Source: Microcaldota archaeon (lineage in GTDB: Archaea > Micrarchaeota > Micrarchaeia > Micrarchaeales > CABMGC01). Taken from it: 6,803 bases of DNA. Under the pieces are notes generated by a model. The model was not told where the DNA came from. It searched no databases and worked only from the letters and a program-made list of their open reading frames with translations. The stretch is taken from assembly GCA_028867095.1 (NCBI GenBank), contig JAGWHA010000034.1, positions 1 to 6,803 of the forward strand. The letters run 5' to 3'. The translations under genes were made by a program, and so were the position numbers. Below, piece after piece: positions 1 to 4,654 of this stretch. Position 1 is the first letter of the stretch; every line of letters starts with the position of its first letter.

Positions 1-1
1 G

Positions 2-505
2 CACCCCAAGGCGTTCACACTTCTTGGGATACTCAAGGAGAACAATGCAAAAAGCGCGATTGTCTTCGTGCAGTACCGCTCGACAATCAAGATGATCGCG
101 GGCCTGCTCAACGCAAACGGCATTTCCGCAAGGGCATTTGTGGGCAAGAAGGGGGGGATCACCCAGGAGCAGCAGAAGATGACGATATCCGATTTCCGAA
201 ACGGGAAGTTCAGGGTGCTTGTCTCCAGCTCTATCGGGGAGGAGGGGCTGGACATCCCGACAGTCGACCTTGTCGTGTTCTACGAGCCGATCGCAAGCGA
301 GATAAGAAACATCCAGCGAAGGGGGAGGACGGGAAGGCTCTACAGTGGCGACGTCTACCTGCTTGTCACGCGCGGCACAAAGGACCAGATCTACCTTCTC
401 GTCTCTCGGCAGAGGGAGAGGAAGATGCTTGAGGCCGTAAGCAAGCTAAAGGGCGAGCTAAAGGCAAAGCAGGAGGGGATCGGATCCCAGAAAAGGCTGT
501 TGTAA
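2..505 (+). CDS. Hef/FANCM-type superfamily 2 helicase, C-terminal half (5' end outside window)
   Basis: The frame is open from position 2 to the TAA at 503-505 and gives the last 167 residues of a superfamily 2 helicase. RecA-like domain 2 is clear: motif IV around residues 19-27 (AIVFVQYR), motif V at about 75-86 (SSSIGEEGLDIP) and motif VI at about 105-112 (QRRGRTGR). The phrase VVFYEPIASEIRNIQRRGR is close to the archaeal Hef/FANCM family, which remodels stalled replication forks and branched DNA using ATP. The Walker A and DEAH motifs would lie upstream of the window. After motif VI there is only a basic, Lys/Arg-rich tail (SKLKGELKAKQEG) before the stop, so the C-terminal ERCC4-type nuclease domain of euryarchaeal Hef is absent. 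The helicase assignment is firm; Hef rather than another SF2 member is likely. Confidence 0.9.
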   Translation, partial: HPKAFTLLGILKENNAKSAIVFVQYRSTIKMIAGLLNANGISARAFVGKKGGITQEQQKMTISDFRNGKFRVLVSSSIGEEGLDIPTVDLVVFYEPIASEIRNIQRRGRTGRLYSGDVYLLVTRGTKDQIYLLVSRQRERKMLEAVSKLKGELKAKQEGIGSQKRLL

Positions 506-524
506 ACAAGCATACAGGAATCTA

Positions 525-530
525 TTTAAG
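525..530 (+). promoter_or_regulatory. TATA box (TTTAAG) for the 560-1117 gene
   Basis: TTTAAG lies 35 bases before the ATG at 560 and 20 bases after the helicase stop. At normal archaeal spacing transcription would start near 551, giving a leader of about 9 bases. An in-frame GTG at 530 overlaps the last base of this box, which argues against GTG as the true start. Confidence 0.5.
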
Positions 531-559
531 TGCCCCATCAGGAATTTATACGTGGCATT

Positions 560-1117
560 ATGCTGAACTCTGGCAGGACAAAAGTTTCGCGCGCAGGCGA
601 CCTGGAGGCATGCGACGCCATCCAGTTGAACAAGGAGATACAGGACACTATGGATAGGCTCATCGCGCTCACAAATTCGCCAACCGGCTACATGAGGCAG
701 TATGCCCTCGTGTTCGGCAAGATGTCAAAGCTGATCTCCCAGATCGAGCCGCTGAGGGCCGGGGCGGAATGCGAAAACAAGATGAGCGAGTGGGAGCGCA
801 GGGTTTTCGGCGTCTTTATAAAAAAGCTCTCTGAGAGGGGAAGCGGAATCGTGGAGGGCGAGGTGCTGCCTCTCGGCGCCGTCATGAAAGAGGTTGACTA
901 CAGGTACGGGATCGGGCTTAGCGCCGCGAATCTGTGCATGGACCTTCTTGCTCGAAGGGGCCTGGTGGAGGACCTCTCCAAAAAGAGGTTTTATGAGCTG
1001 ATTAGAATGGACGGAAGGGCTGAGGAGCCCCAAGTGCCATCCGGATTTGCAACAGTGCTCACAAGGGTCGGCGCTCACTATGCGAAAGCGTTAGTCTCAA
1101 AAGGATCGCTGCCGTGA
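560..1117 (+). CDS. Hypothetical protein, possible C-terminal winged-helix region
   Basis: A 185-residue protein I do not recognise. The ATG at 560 is preferred over an in-frame GTG at 530 because the GTG overlaps a TTTAAG box. The N-terminal half is polar and helical (ACDAIQLNKEIQDTMDRLIAL, with heptad-like spacing). The stretch from about residue 85 to 155, from ERRVFGVFIKKLSERG to LLARRGLVEDLSKKRFYELI, has helix-helix-strand character with a hydrophobic final helix and a basic wing-like turn, as in winged-helix DNA-binding domains; this is an impression, not a family match. There is no signal peptide or membrane segment, so it should be cytoplasmic. It is transcribed in the same direction as the helicase but appears to have its own promoter. 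The overlapping antisense frame looks like a shadow. Confidence 0.75.
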   Translation: MLNSGRTKVSRAGDLEACDAIQLNKEIQDTMDRLIALTNSPTGYMRQYALVFGKMSKLISQIEPLRAGAECENKMSEWERRVFGVFIKKLSERGSGIVEGEVLPLGAVMKEVDYRYGIGLSAANLCMDLLARRGLVEDLSKKRFYELIRMDGRAEEPQVPSGFATVLTRVGAHYAKALVSKGSLP

Positions 1118-1159
1118 TTTCTCCCTGGAAATGCGCTATTTTATGGAAAGGGAGGCAGC

Positions 1160-1167
1160 TTTATATA
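1160..1167 (+). promoter_or_regulatory. TATA box (TTTATATA) for the 1212-1523 gene
   Basis: A strong archaeal TATA box 52 bases before the ATG at 1212, in the gap after the previous stop at 1117. It implies a start of transcription near 1186 and a leader of about 25 bases, which carries the G-rich stretch GTGGGG just before the start. Confidence 0.6.
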
Positions 1168-1211
1168 TCAGAAAAATCACAAAGCTATTCACAGGGAAGA
1201 GTGGGGATTAG

Positions 1212-1523
1212 ATGGGGAGTTCAAAAAAATCTGCTAGCGCAAGCTCTGCGGAGGAGATCGAGACGATGCTCTTTGGGGAGGGCCTTGAGAGATCCTTCAC
1301 AAGCGACGAGCTGGCAAGAGCGATAAGGGAGAAGAGGTCTGCATCATTGGTCGAGCAGCTCAAGGAGTACGCTGGCGAGTTCCCGCAGAGCAGGGAGACG
1401 ATAATCTGCGCCTTCGACAAGTATCTAATGGGGAGCGAATGCGCAAGGCTGGCAAGGGCGGTGAAAAAGGGCCTATCGGAGATAGTGGCGATCAACATGG
1501 TGGAGGCGCTGGGCGTCGATTAG
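1212..1523 (+). CDS. Small acidic hypothetical protein, 103 residues
   Basis: No recognised family. The ATG is preceded by GTGGGGATTAG, a weak Shine-Dalgarno-like stretch, and by a good TATA box 52 bases upstream. The N terminus is a Ser/Ala/Lys-rich, probably disordered tail (MGSSKKSASASSAEE). The rest reads as a compact all-helical protein: an amphipathic segment (TSDELARAIREKRSASLVEQ), then FPQSRETIICAFDKYLMG, then ECARLARAVKKGLSEIVAIN. It has two cysteines and no metal-binding pattern, signal peptide or membrane segment, so it is probably cytosolic. An antisense frame of similar length covers the same bases, but the plus strand has the promoter and a natural amino-acid composition. Confidence 0.7.
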   Translation: MGSSKKSASASSAEEIETMLFGEGLERSFTSDELARAIREKRSASLVEQLKEYAGEFPQSRETIICAFDKYLMGSECARLARAVKKGLSEIVAINMVEALGVD

Positions 1524-1585
1524 ACGGTAGGCGATTTAGGCACTGGGGCCTCGACTTAACCCGGGAAGAGATGTAGCAGCAAGGG

Positions 1586-1591
1586 TTATAT
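1586..1591 (+). promoter_or_regulatory. Probable TATA box (TTATAT) for the membrane protein gene
   Basis: TTATAT lies 38 bases before the ATG at 1624 and 26 bases before an in-frame TTG at 1612. The usual spacing puts the transcript start at about 1612, which gives either a 12-base leader to the ATG or a leaderless TTG start. Confidence 0.45.
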
Positions 1592-1623
1592 TGCTTGATT
1601 GAAGATACTCCTTGTTGCTTTGC

Positions 1624-2421
1624 ATGCAAGGGACGAACACCATTTGGGCGATCCTGCTCTTATTGGCCGCGATCTTCACGGCCGCCTCAGCGCAATCCTT
1701 CACAGTCACATCGGACCTCAGCGCAAGCTCCTCCCCCACAGTCAGCGTGCAGGTTGCGCAGACAAACGGATACAACGCATCGATAGACGCGCAGGTGCAT
1801 CTTGCCGCGGGCGCATCGATCGACTACTCCTTCTCGGAGATAGACTGGGGGGACGGCTCCTTCACAAGAGGGACCGCGATCTCCACGCCCCAGGGGGAGT
1901 CGCACACCTACCCAAAGACCTCCACAAGATGCAGCAGCTCAGGCAGCAGGTGCGCATACACCCTCACCCTTCTGATAACCGACAGCAAGGCTGCTAGCGC
2001 CACAGGGACGACGTATGTCTCCATGCCCATCTCATCCCAATACCCCTCCGGCGGCCCATCAGGCACTTCAACCACCACGTCAACAACGACAGTTTCGCCA
2101 GCAACCACAACCGCCAATCCGCAAACGGGCACTGGAGGCGCATCAGCAGGCGCGCAGCCGCTGCAAAGCACGCTCTGCGGGATAGTGGCCCTTCTCAATA
2201 TGGTGCTCTACACCCTTGCGCTTGCGCTCTTTGTGATCGGCGGCGTGCTCTACACCCTTGCCCACACGCTTCCGTCGCAGGCGAGGGGGATGATGCAGGG
2301 CTACGGGGCCGGGATAATGATGGGCGGGATAAGCGTCGCGATAATCGCCGTGCTCGCACCGTACATCCTGAGCCTATTTTTGGGCGGCGGAATCGGGGCG
2401 GCAGCGCTCTGCCCGATCTGA
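1624..2421 (+). CDS. Secreted/membrane protein: signal peptide, PKD-like domain, Ser/Thr stalk, two C-terminal TM helices (VirB2/TrbC-like)
   Basis: A 265-residue protein from ATG 1624; an in-frame TTG at 1612 would add four residues. Residues 1-23 form a signal peptide (hydrophobic IWAILLLLAAIF) with a likely cut after ASA at 23. Residues about 26-133 are beta-rich with a PKD hallmark (IDWGDGS at 73-79, then HTYP at 94-97), and Cys103 and Cys110 could form a disulfide. Residues 142-182 are a Ser/Thr/Pro/Gly-rich stalk, probably glycosylated. Two membrane helices follow at about 185-212 and 228-253, joined by a short loop with a basic residue (PSQARGMMQGYG), and a Cys sits near each end (185, 263). 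This tail resembles VirB2/TrbC-type pilin subunits, which have two helices and a small loop. Role in adhesion or a surface filament is inference; the secreted topology is well supported. Confidence 0.85.
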   Translation: MQGTNTIWAILLLLAAIFTAASAQSFTVTSDLSASSSPTVSVQVAQTNGYNASIDAQVHLAAGASIDYSFSEIDWGDGSFTRGTAISTPQGESHTYPKTSTRCSSSGSRCAYTLTLLITDSKAASATGTTYVSMPISSQYPSGGPSGTSTTTSTTTVSPATTTANPQTGTGGASAGAQPLQSTLCGIVALLNMVLYTLALALFVIGGVLYTLAHTLPSQARGMMQGYGAGIMMGGISVAIIAVLAPYILSLFLGGGIGAAALCPI

Positions 2422-2439
2422 AATCCGTTTTTACGCTGG

Positions 2440-2455
2440 TCTGCAAAGTTGCAGA
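2440..2455. promoter_or_regulatory. Perfect 7-bp inverted repeat just upstream of a TATA box
   Basis: TCTGCAA-AG-TTGCAGA is a perfect palindrome with a 2-base centre, ending 4 bases before the TATA box of the 2490 gene. The position suits an operator for that promoter. The centre is too tight for a good RNA hairpin, and no T-tract follows, so a terminator is less likely. Confidence 0.4.
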
Positions 2456-2459
2456 GCAG

Positions 2460-2468
2460 TTATATATA
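2460..2468 (+). promoter_or_regulatory. TATA box (TTATATATA) for the GTG-initiated gene at 2490
   Basis: A strong TATA box whose first base is 30 bases before the GTG at 2490. Normal spacing gives a transcript start at about 2486-2490, that is, a leaderless or nearly leaderless mRNA. This is the main support for choosing GTG 2490. Confidence 0.65.
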
Positions 2469-2489
2469 CAAAAACAAACAACAGAATTC

Positions 2490-3041
2490 GTGGTCAGCGT
2501 GATAAGCGAAAGGTTTTCCAGGGGCCAAAAGTCTGATTCTGCGGGCGACCCCGAGGTTCTCTCGAAGATTTTCCATTTCAGGATGTATAGGTTAGATGCG
2601 CACGTCCGGATCAGAAGCTCAGGGATAACAATGGAGGGGGAGTACGCCGGAAACAATTTCAGGATGGGCCTAAAGCCCAGCGGGCATGTGCAGTTCGCGT
2701 CGAGCCGCGGAAAGTTCAACTTCACTCTCGAGTCCTCCAGCGCGGCAGAGTTTGGCGATGTGCTCGGAAAAATCAGGGCGGAGGAGATAGACGTCAAGCG
2801 GATGATTTTCAAAGTGTGGAGCGCCTACAGGGATGGGATCTCAAGGCAGGCGCTCACGCACAAATACGAGATGCCGCATGATAGGGTGGGCCAATTCGAG
2901 CTGTTCCTAAGGGGTACGGAGGATTTCGGCGCCAGCATAATCGATTCCCGCGTGACGATCGAGCAGGAGGCGAGCGGCCCGGGACGCCTTGGAAATCTTA
3001 AGGCCCCGCTGACCGCAGTATACCGCAAGATGTTTTCATGA
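2490..3041 (+). CDS. Hypothetical protein, 183 residues, GTG start
   Basis: Not recognised. The GTG at 2490 is placed by the TATA box 30 bases upstream; an in-frame GTG at 2499 is an alternative. Residues about 30-80 alternate hydrophobic and polar positions (RLDAHVRIRSSGITMEGEY, then FRMGLKPSGHVQFASS, then FNFTLE), as in a small beta-sheet domain. Residues about 85-150 are mostly helical (FGDVLGKIRAEEIDVKRMIF, then SRQALTHKYEMPHDRVGQFE). The tail is basic. There is no signal peptide, membrane segment or conserved catalytic pattern, so it is probably cytoplasmic. A possible operator palindrome lies upstream at 2440-2455. The stop at 3039-3041 is 30 bases before the next start. The long antisense frame over its 5' half is Arg/Pro/Ser-rich and looks like a shadow. 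Confidence 0.75.
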   Translation: MVSVISERFSRGQKSDSAGDPEVLSKIFHFRMYRLDAHVRIRSSGITMEGEYAGNNFRMGLKPSGHVQFASSRGKFNFTLESSSAAEFGDVLGKIRAEEIDVKRMIFKVWSAYRDGISRQALTHKYEMPHDRVGQFELFLRGTEDFGASIIDSRVTIEQEASGPGRLGNLKAPLTAVYRKMFS

Positions 3042-3045
3042 TGCG

Positions 3046-3051
3046 TTTAAG
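3046..3051 (+). promoter_or_regulatory. TATA box (TTTAAG) for the cysteine-rich gene
   Basis: TTTAAG begins 26 bases before the ATG at 3072 and just after the upstream stop. This is the spacing expected when transcription begins at the start codon itself, so the mRNA is probably leaderless. It also identifies the Cys-rich frame, rather than the overlapping Arg-rich frame that starts at 3098, as the expressed one. Confidence 0.6.
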
Positions 3052-3071
3052 CGAGTAATAGACGTGATTTT

Positions 3072-3212
3072 ATGCCAAATCAGGGAGGAGGAAGCGGATG
3101 CGAGTGCGGAGGGGCGTGCCTGTGCGGATGCGTCGGAGGATGCACGTGCAAGAAGGGGTGCGAGTGCGGATGCAGCTGTGCCGAGAGGAGGGAGAAAAAA
3201 GAAGAAAGCTAA
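3072..3212 (+). CDS. Cysteine-rich metallothionein-like mini-protein, 46 residues
   Basis: A 46-residue ORF from ATG 3072 to TAA 3212. Residues 2-9 are Pro/Asn/Gln/Gly/Ser; residues 10-36 hold 11 cysteines at 10, 12, 16, 18, 20, 24, 26, 30, 32, 34 and 36, forming seven CxC steps including the runs CLCGC and CECGCSC. The spacers are mainly Gly with few hydrophobic residues, and there are no aromatics or His. The tail (residues 38-46) is charged (ERREKKEES). CxC-rich, Gly-rich, aromatic-free chains of this size are typical of metallothioneins, which bind soft metals such as Zn(II), Cu(I) or Cd(II) through thiolate clusters. I cannot place it in a named family, so metal binding is inference. There is no signal peptide, so it is likely cytosolic. 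The DNA is internally repetitive (TGCGAGTGCGGA at 3099-3110 and 3159-3170), suggesting growth by duplication. A TATA box 26 bases upstream supports this frame. Confidence 0.72.
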   Translation: MPNQGGGSGCECGGACLCGCVGGCTCKKGCECGCSCAERREKKEES

Positions 3213-3230
3213 ACGACTCTCCAGATAAGC

Positions 3231-3238
3231 TATTTAAA
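3231..3238 (+). promoter_or_regulatory. TATA box (TATTTAAA) for the 3270-3713 gene
   Basis: TATTTAAA in the gap after the Cys-rich gene, 39 bases before the ATG at 3270. It implies a transcript start near 3258 and a leader of about 11 bases. Confidence 0.55.
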
Positions 3239-3269
3239 GATTGCAACGCGAGTTGTAGCGGGGAATGGC

Positions 3270-3713
3270 ATGGCTCGTTTGAAAACCTTGGGAAGGGACA
3301 CGACAGTTGTTTTGAATCCGGCGACAAGAGAGGCGGTTGAGCAGAAGGTGTGCGACATAATCGCGTCAAAGCACTTCAAGGGGATAATACCTAACCAAAA
3401 GGAAAAAGAGAACCAAAACAGCAGAGTCTTGGTTACAGAGTCAAAGACAGTATATTCAAAAGGCGTGGAGTCGGAGAGGACATACATCATCGGCTCGATC
3501 CACCTAAACAGGCTGATTAGCAACAACGTCTGGGAGAAGACTGTGAGGCACATCATAACCGCATACGATCCTTCTAACGTTCAAAGACTTGATGAGCTCA
3601 AGAGAGAGCTTTCCAAGAGGTTCAACGGAAACTTCGAGATAAGGCTCGGCGGCCAGTCCGCAAAGGAGATAAAAAGGCTTAGAATTGACCACGGAGAGGC
3701 CCTGAGGCATTAG
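3270..3713 (+). CDS. Hypothetical basic protein, 147 residues
   Basis: No family recognised. An out-of-frame ATG sits at 3265; the ATG at 3270 opens this frame. The protein is rich in Lys, Arg and Asn with one Cys (residue 28). The N-terminal part (TTVVLNPATREAVEQKVCDI) looks strand-helix. The middle (NSRVLVTESKTVYSKGV, then RTYIIGSIHLNRLISNN) looks like beta strands. The C-terminal third (NVQRLDELKRELSKRFNG, then AKEIKRLRIDHGEALRH) is helical and strongly basic. Such a composition fits a nucleic-acid-associated protein, but nothing specific proves that. There is no signal peptide or membrane segment. It is read from its own TATA box and ends 24 bases before the small ORF at 3738. Confidence 0.75.
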   Translation: MARLKTLGRDTTVVLNPATREAVEQKVCDIIASKHFKGIIPNQKEKENQNSRVLVTESKTVYSKGVESERTYIIGSIHLNRLISNNVWEKTVRHIITAYDPSNVQRLDELKRELSKRFNGNFEIRLGGQSAKEIKRLRIDHGEALRH

Positions 3714-3737
3714 GAATCTTCTGCCTTAGCCGGTATA

Positions 3738-3845
3738 ATGGACATGATTGCAATCGGGGAGCTAAGCGACGACAAGGGGATAAAGCGGCAGATAGAGACA
3801 ATCCACATGATCGTCAGCCTTGTCGACAGCCGCATCCCAAAGTGA
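3738..3845 (+). pseudogene. 35-residue ORF sharing its C-terminal tail with VapC: probable remnant of a vapC 3' end
   Basis: ATG 3738 to TGA 3845 encodes 35 residues starting MDMIAIGELSDDKGIKRQ. Its end (SLVDSRI, then PK) is identical to the last seven residues of the VapC toxin downstream, and the DNA is identical over 22 bases (3815-3836 versus 4561-4582). The similarity continues weakly upstream: AATCCA followed by a short divergent stretch in both copies, IHMIV here against IQIG in VapC. The first 25 residues do not resemble VapC. The simplest reading is a leftover 3' end of a duplicated or recombined vapC joined to unrelated sequence. It may still be translated as a small protein. No obvious TATA box precedes it. 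Confidence 0.45.
3815..3836 (+). repeat. 22-bp direct repeat, upstream copy
   Basis: Identical to 4561-4582. This copy is the tail of the 35-residue ORF and codes for SLVDSRI in the same phase as the downstream copy. The pair brackets the vapBC module and could have arisen by tandem duplication or recombination. Confidence 0.8.
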
Positions 3846-3866
3846 TTCTAAAAATAAAAAACACTA

Positions 3867-3885
3867 TTTTTTCGAAGGGTTTAAG
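3867..3885 (+). promoter_or_regulatory. Promoter with T6-CGAAGGG-TTTAAG, upstream of vapBC
   Basis: A six-T run, then CGAAGGG as a possible BRE, then TTTAAG at 3880-3885. Transcription would start near 3906-3908, right at the ATG of an 18-codon ORF ahead of vapB. Nearly the same arrangement occurs at 5760-5781 before the DUF5678-like gene. The T-run may also end transcription of the preceding ORF. Confidence 0.55.
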
Positions 3886-3907
3886 AACGCAAAACAACGA
3901 ATATTGC

Positions 3908-3964
3908 ATGCCAAAACAAAGTATTAATAATCTGTATGCTGTATATAGTATACAGATATCATGA
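3908..3964 (+). other. Possible 18-codon leader ORF overlapping the vapB start (ATGA)
   Basis: ATG 3908 to TGA 3964 encodes MPKQSINNLYAVYSIQIS. Its ATG is 28 bases after the TTTAAG at 3880, the right place for leaderless initiation. Its TGA overlaps the vapB ATG at 3961 by the four bases ATGA, a classic layout for translational coupling. The ORF runs through the palindromic region at 3930-3957. It could be a leader peptide controlling vapB or a chance ORF; length alone is not evidence. Confidence 0.35.
3930..3957. promoter_or_regulatory. Palindromic operator candidate of vapBC
   Basis: ATCTGTAT at 3930-3937 and its exact reverse complement ATACAGAT at 3950-3957 are separated by 12 bases. A second arm pair, CTGTAT at 3939-3944 and ATACAG at 3950-3955, is nested inside, so CTGTAT occurs twice 7 bases apart. 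The site ends 3 bases before the vapB ATG. VapB antitoxins usually repress their own operons through such palindromes; binding here is inference. Confidence 0.6.
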
Positions 3965-4194
3965 AGACTATAATGATAAAAGATGATGTATACATGAAGC
4001 TTTCGAAGATCAAGGGCTCAAAGAGTTTCAGCGATCTCCTAGAAGAGCTTTCAGACAAATCAAACGATTCCAACAAAGCTGTTTTCAGAAAGATTTTTGG
4101 GCTAATGACCGACAAAGAGGCGGGGGCGGCCATGGAGCGGATTGGAAAAATGAGAAAGAATGCAAAGGTCAGATCCTATGAAATTACTGCTTGA
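3961..4194 (+). CDS. vapB: VapB-type antitoxin
   Basis: A 77-residue protein matching the archaeal VapB family (the DUF217/UPF0330 type). The N terminus (KTIMIKDDVYMKLSKIKGSK) has the strand-then-helix pattern of a ribbon-helix-helix DNA-binding fold, and SFSDLLEELSDK is typical of this family. The C-terminal part (AAMERIGKMRKNAKVRSYE) is the flexible toxin-binding region. The antitoxin would neutralise VapC by occupying its active site and would repress the operon as a VapBC complex. The ATG at 3961 follows a palindromic site. The 3' end overlaps vapC by 17 bases, fitting coupled translation. The family call is firm from the sequence pattern and the paired toxin. Confidence 0.88.
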   Translation: MKTIMIKDDVYMKLSKIKGSKSFSDLLEELSDKSNDSNKAVFRKIFGLMTDKEAGAAMERIGKMRKNAKVRSYEITA

Positions 4195-4585
4195 TACCTC
4201 GGCTTTGATCGAGCTCATGCGGGGAAACAGCCTGGTTGCGCAGATTGTGGAAAAGAGCGAATCCACAAGCATAAGCCCCATTAGCCTCTACGAGGTGATG
4301 GTCGGGATAACCGACAAGGCAAAGAGGTCGAAATTGCGTCACGCTTTTACCGATTTTGCGGCTCTCCCATTCACCATGCAGGATGCCGTCACCTCCGCAA
4401 ACATCGGCCTAGAATTGAGCGGCAAAGGCAAGGCGGTAAATGTGCTTGACATACTAATAGCGGCCCAGGCAGTGGCGCATGGCCTGACCATATTAACAGG
4501 AGATAAGGATTTCAATCACATAAGTCTTGCAAATTCTGATGTTTCAGTAATCCAAATAGGCAGCCTTGTCGACAGCCGCATCTGA
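4178..4585 (+). CDS. vapC: VapC-type PIN-domain ribonuclease toxin
   Basis: A 135-residue PIN-domain protein; the ATG at 4178 is chosen over the in-frame ATG at 4160 because PIN proteins begin with the hydrophobic strand MKLLLDTSALIE. The expected acidic residues are all present: Asp6 (LLDTSALIE), Glu39 (ISLYEVMVG), Asp91 (NVLDILIAAQA) and Asp109 with Asp111 (TILTGDKDF). They coordinate Mg or Mn for single-strand RNA cleavage. VapC toxins typically cut initiator tRNA or rRNA and stop translation; the target here cannot be read from sequence. The length is normal and the active site intact, so the toxin is probably functional. The last seven codons lie in a 22-bp repeat also found at 3815-3836. 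Confidence 0.92.
   Translation: MKLLLDTSALIELMRGNSLVAQIVEKSESTSISPISLYEVMVGITDKAKRSKLRHAFTDFAALPFTMQDAVTSANIGLELSGKGKAVNVLDILIAAQAVAHGLTILTGDKDFNHISLANSDVSVIQIGSLVDSRI
4561..4582 (+). repeat. 22-bp direct repeat, downstream copy (3' end of vapC)
   Basis: Exact copy of 3815-3836, covering the vapC codons for SLVDSRI up to just before the TGA at 4583-4585. The two copies lie 746 bases apart, start to start. Confidence 0.8.
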
Positions 4586-4600
4586 CAAAAAGCTAGTATC
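4581..4600 (+). repeat. Intergenic repeat (T5-CTAG family), partial copy A
   Basis: TCTGACAAAAAGCTAGTATC resembles 5715-5734 (TCTAGGAAATAGCTAGTATC), with the last 10 bases identical. It overlaps the vapC stop codon and lacks the T-run seen in the fuller copies. Confidence 0.4.
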
Positions 4601-4654
4601 TCCAGCCTCTTTCTCGATTGAACGAGGGCATGGCAAAAAAACAAAGAATGAGAA

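Noticed and set aside
725..1078. Antisense 117-codon frame opposite the 560-1117 gene
   Set aside because: No TATA box or ribosome-binding site, unnatural composition, and fully covered by a better plus-strand gene.
1208..1498. Antisense 96-codon frame opposite the 1212-1523 gene
   Set aside because: Ser/Leu-rich mirror of the plus-strand codons; the plus strand has the TATA box and start context.
1599..1997. Plus-strand frame overlapping the membrane protein gene
   Set aside because: Arg/His-rich off-frame reading; the frame with signal peptide, PKD motif and membrane helices is clearly the real one.
2195..2812. 205-codon antisense frame spanning two genes
   Set aside because: Crosses a gene boundary, a promoter and a palindrome, and ends in Arg/Ser low-complexity sequence.
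3098..3340. Arg-rich frame overlapping the cysteine-rich ORF
   Set aside because: It arises from off-frame reading of the repeated GGATGCGAG-type codons, crosses the next promoter and start, and lacks its own promoter.
4160..4177. Upstream in-frame ATG for vapC
   Set aside because: It would place six extra residues before the conserved first PIN strand; ATG 4178 fits family length better.
3738..4600. CRISPR array or insertion sequence
   Set aside because: Only two copies of the 22-bp repeat with a 724-base gap that holds genes, no transposase and no terminal inverted repeats.
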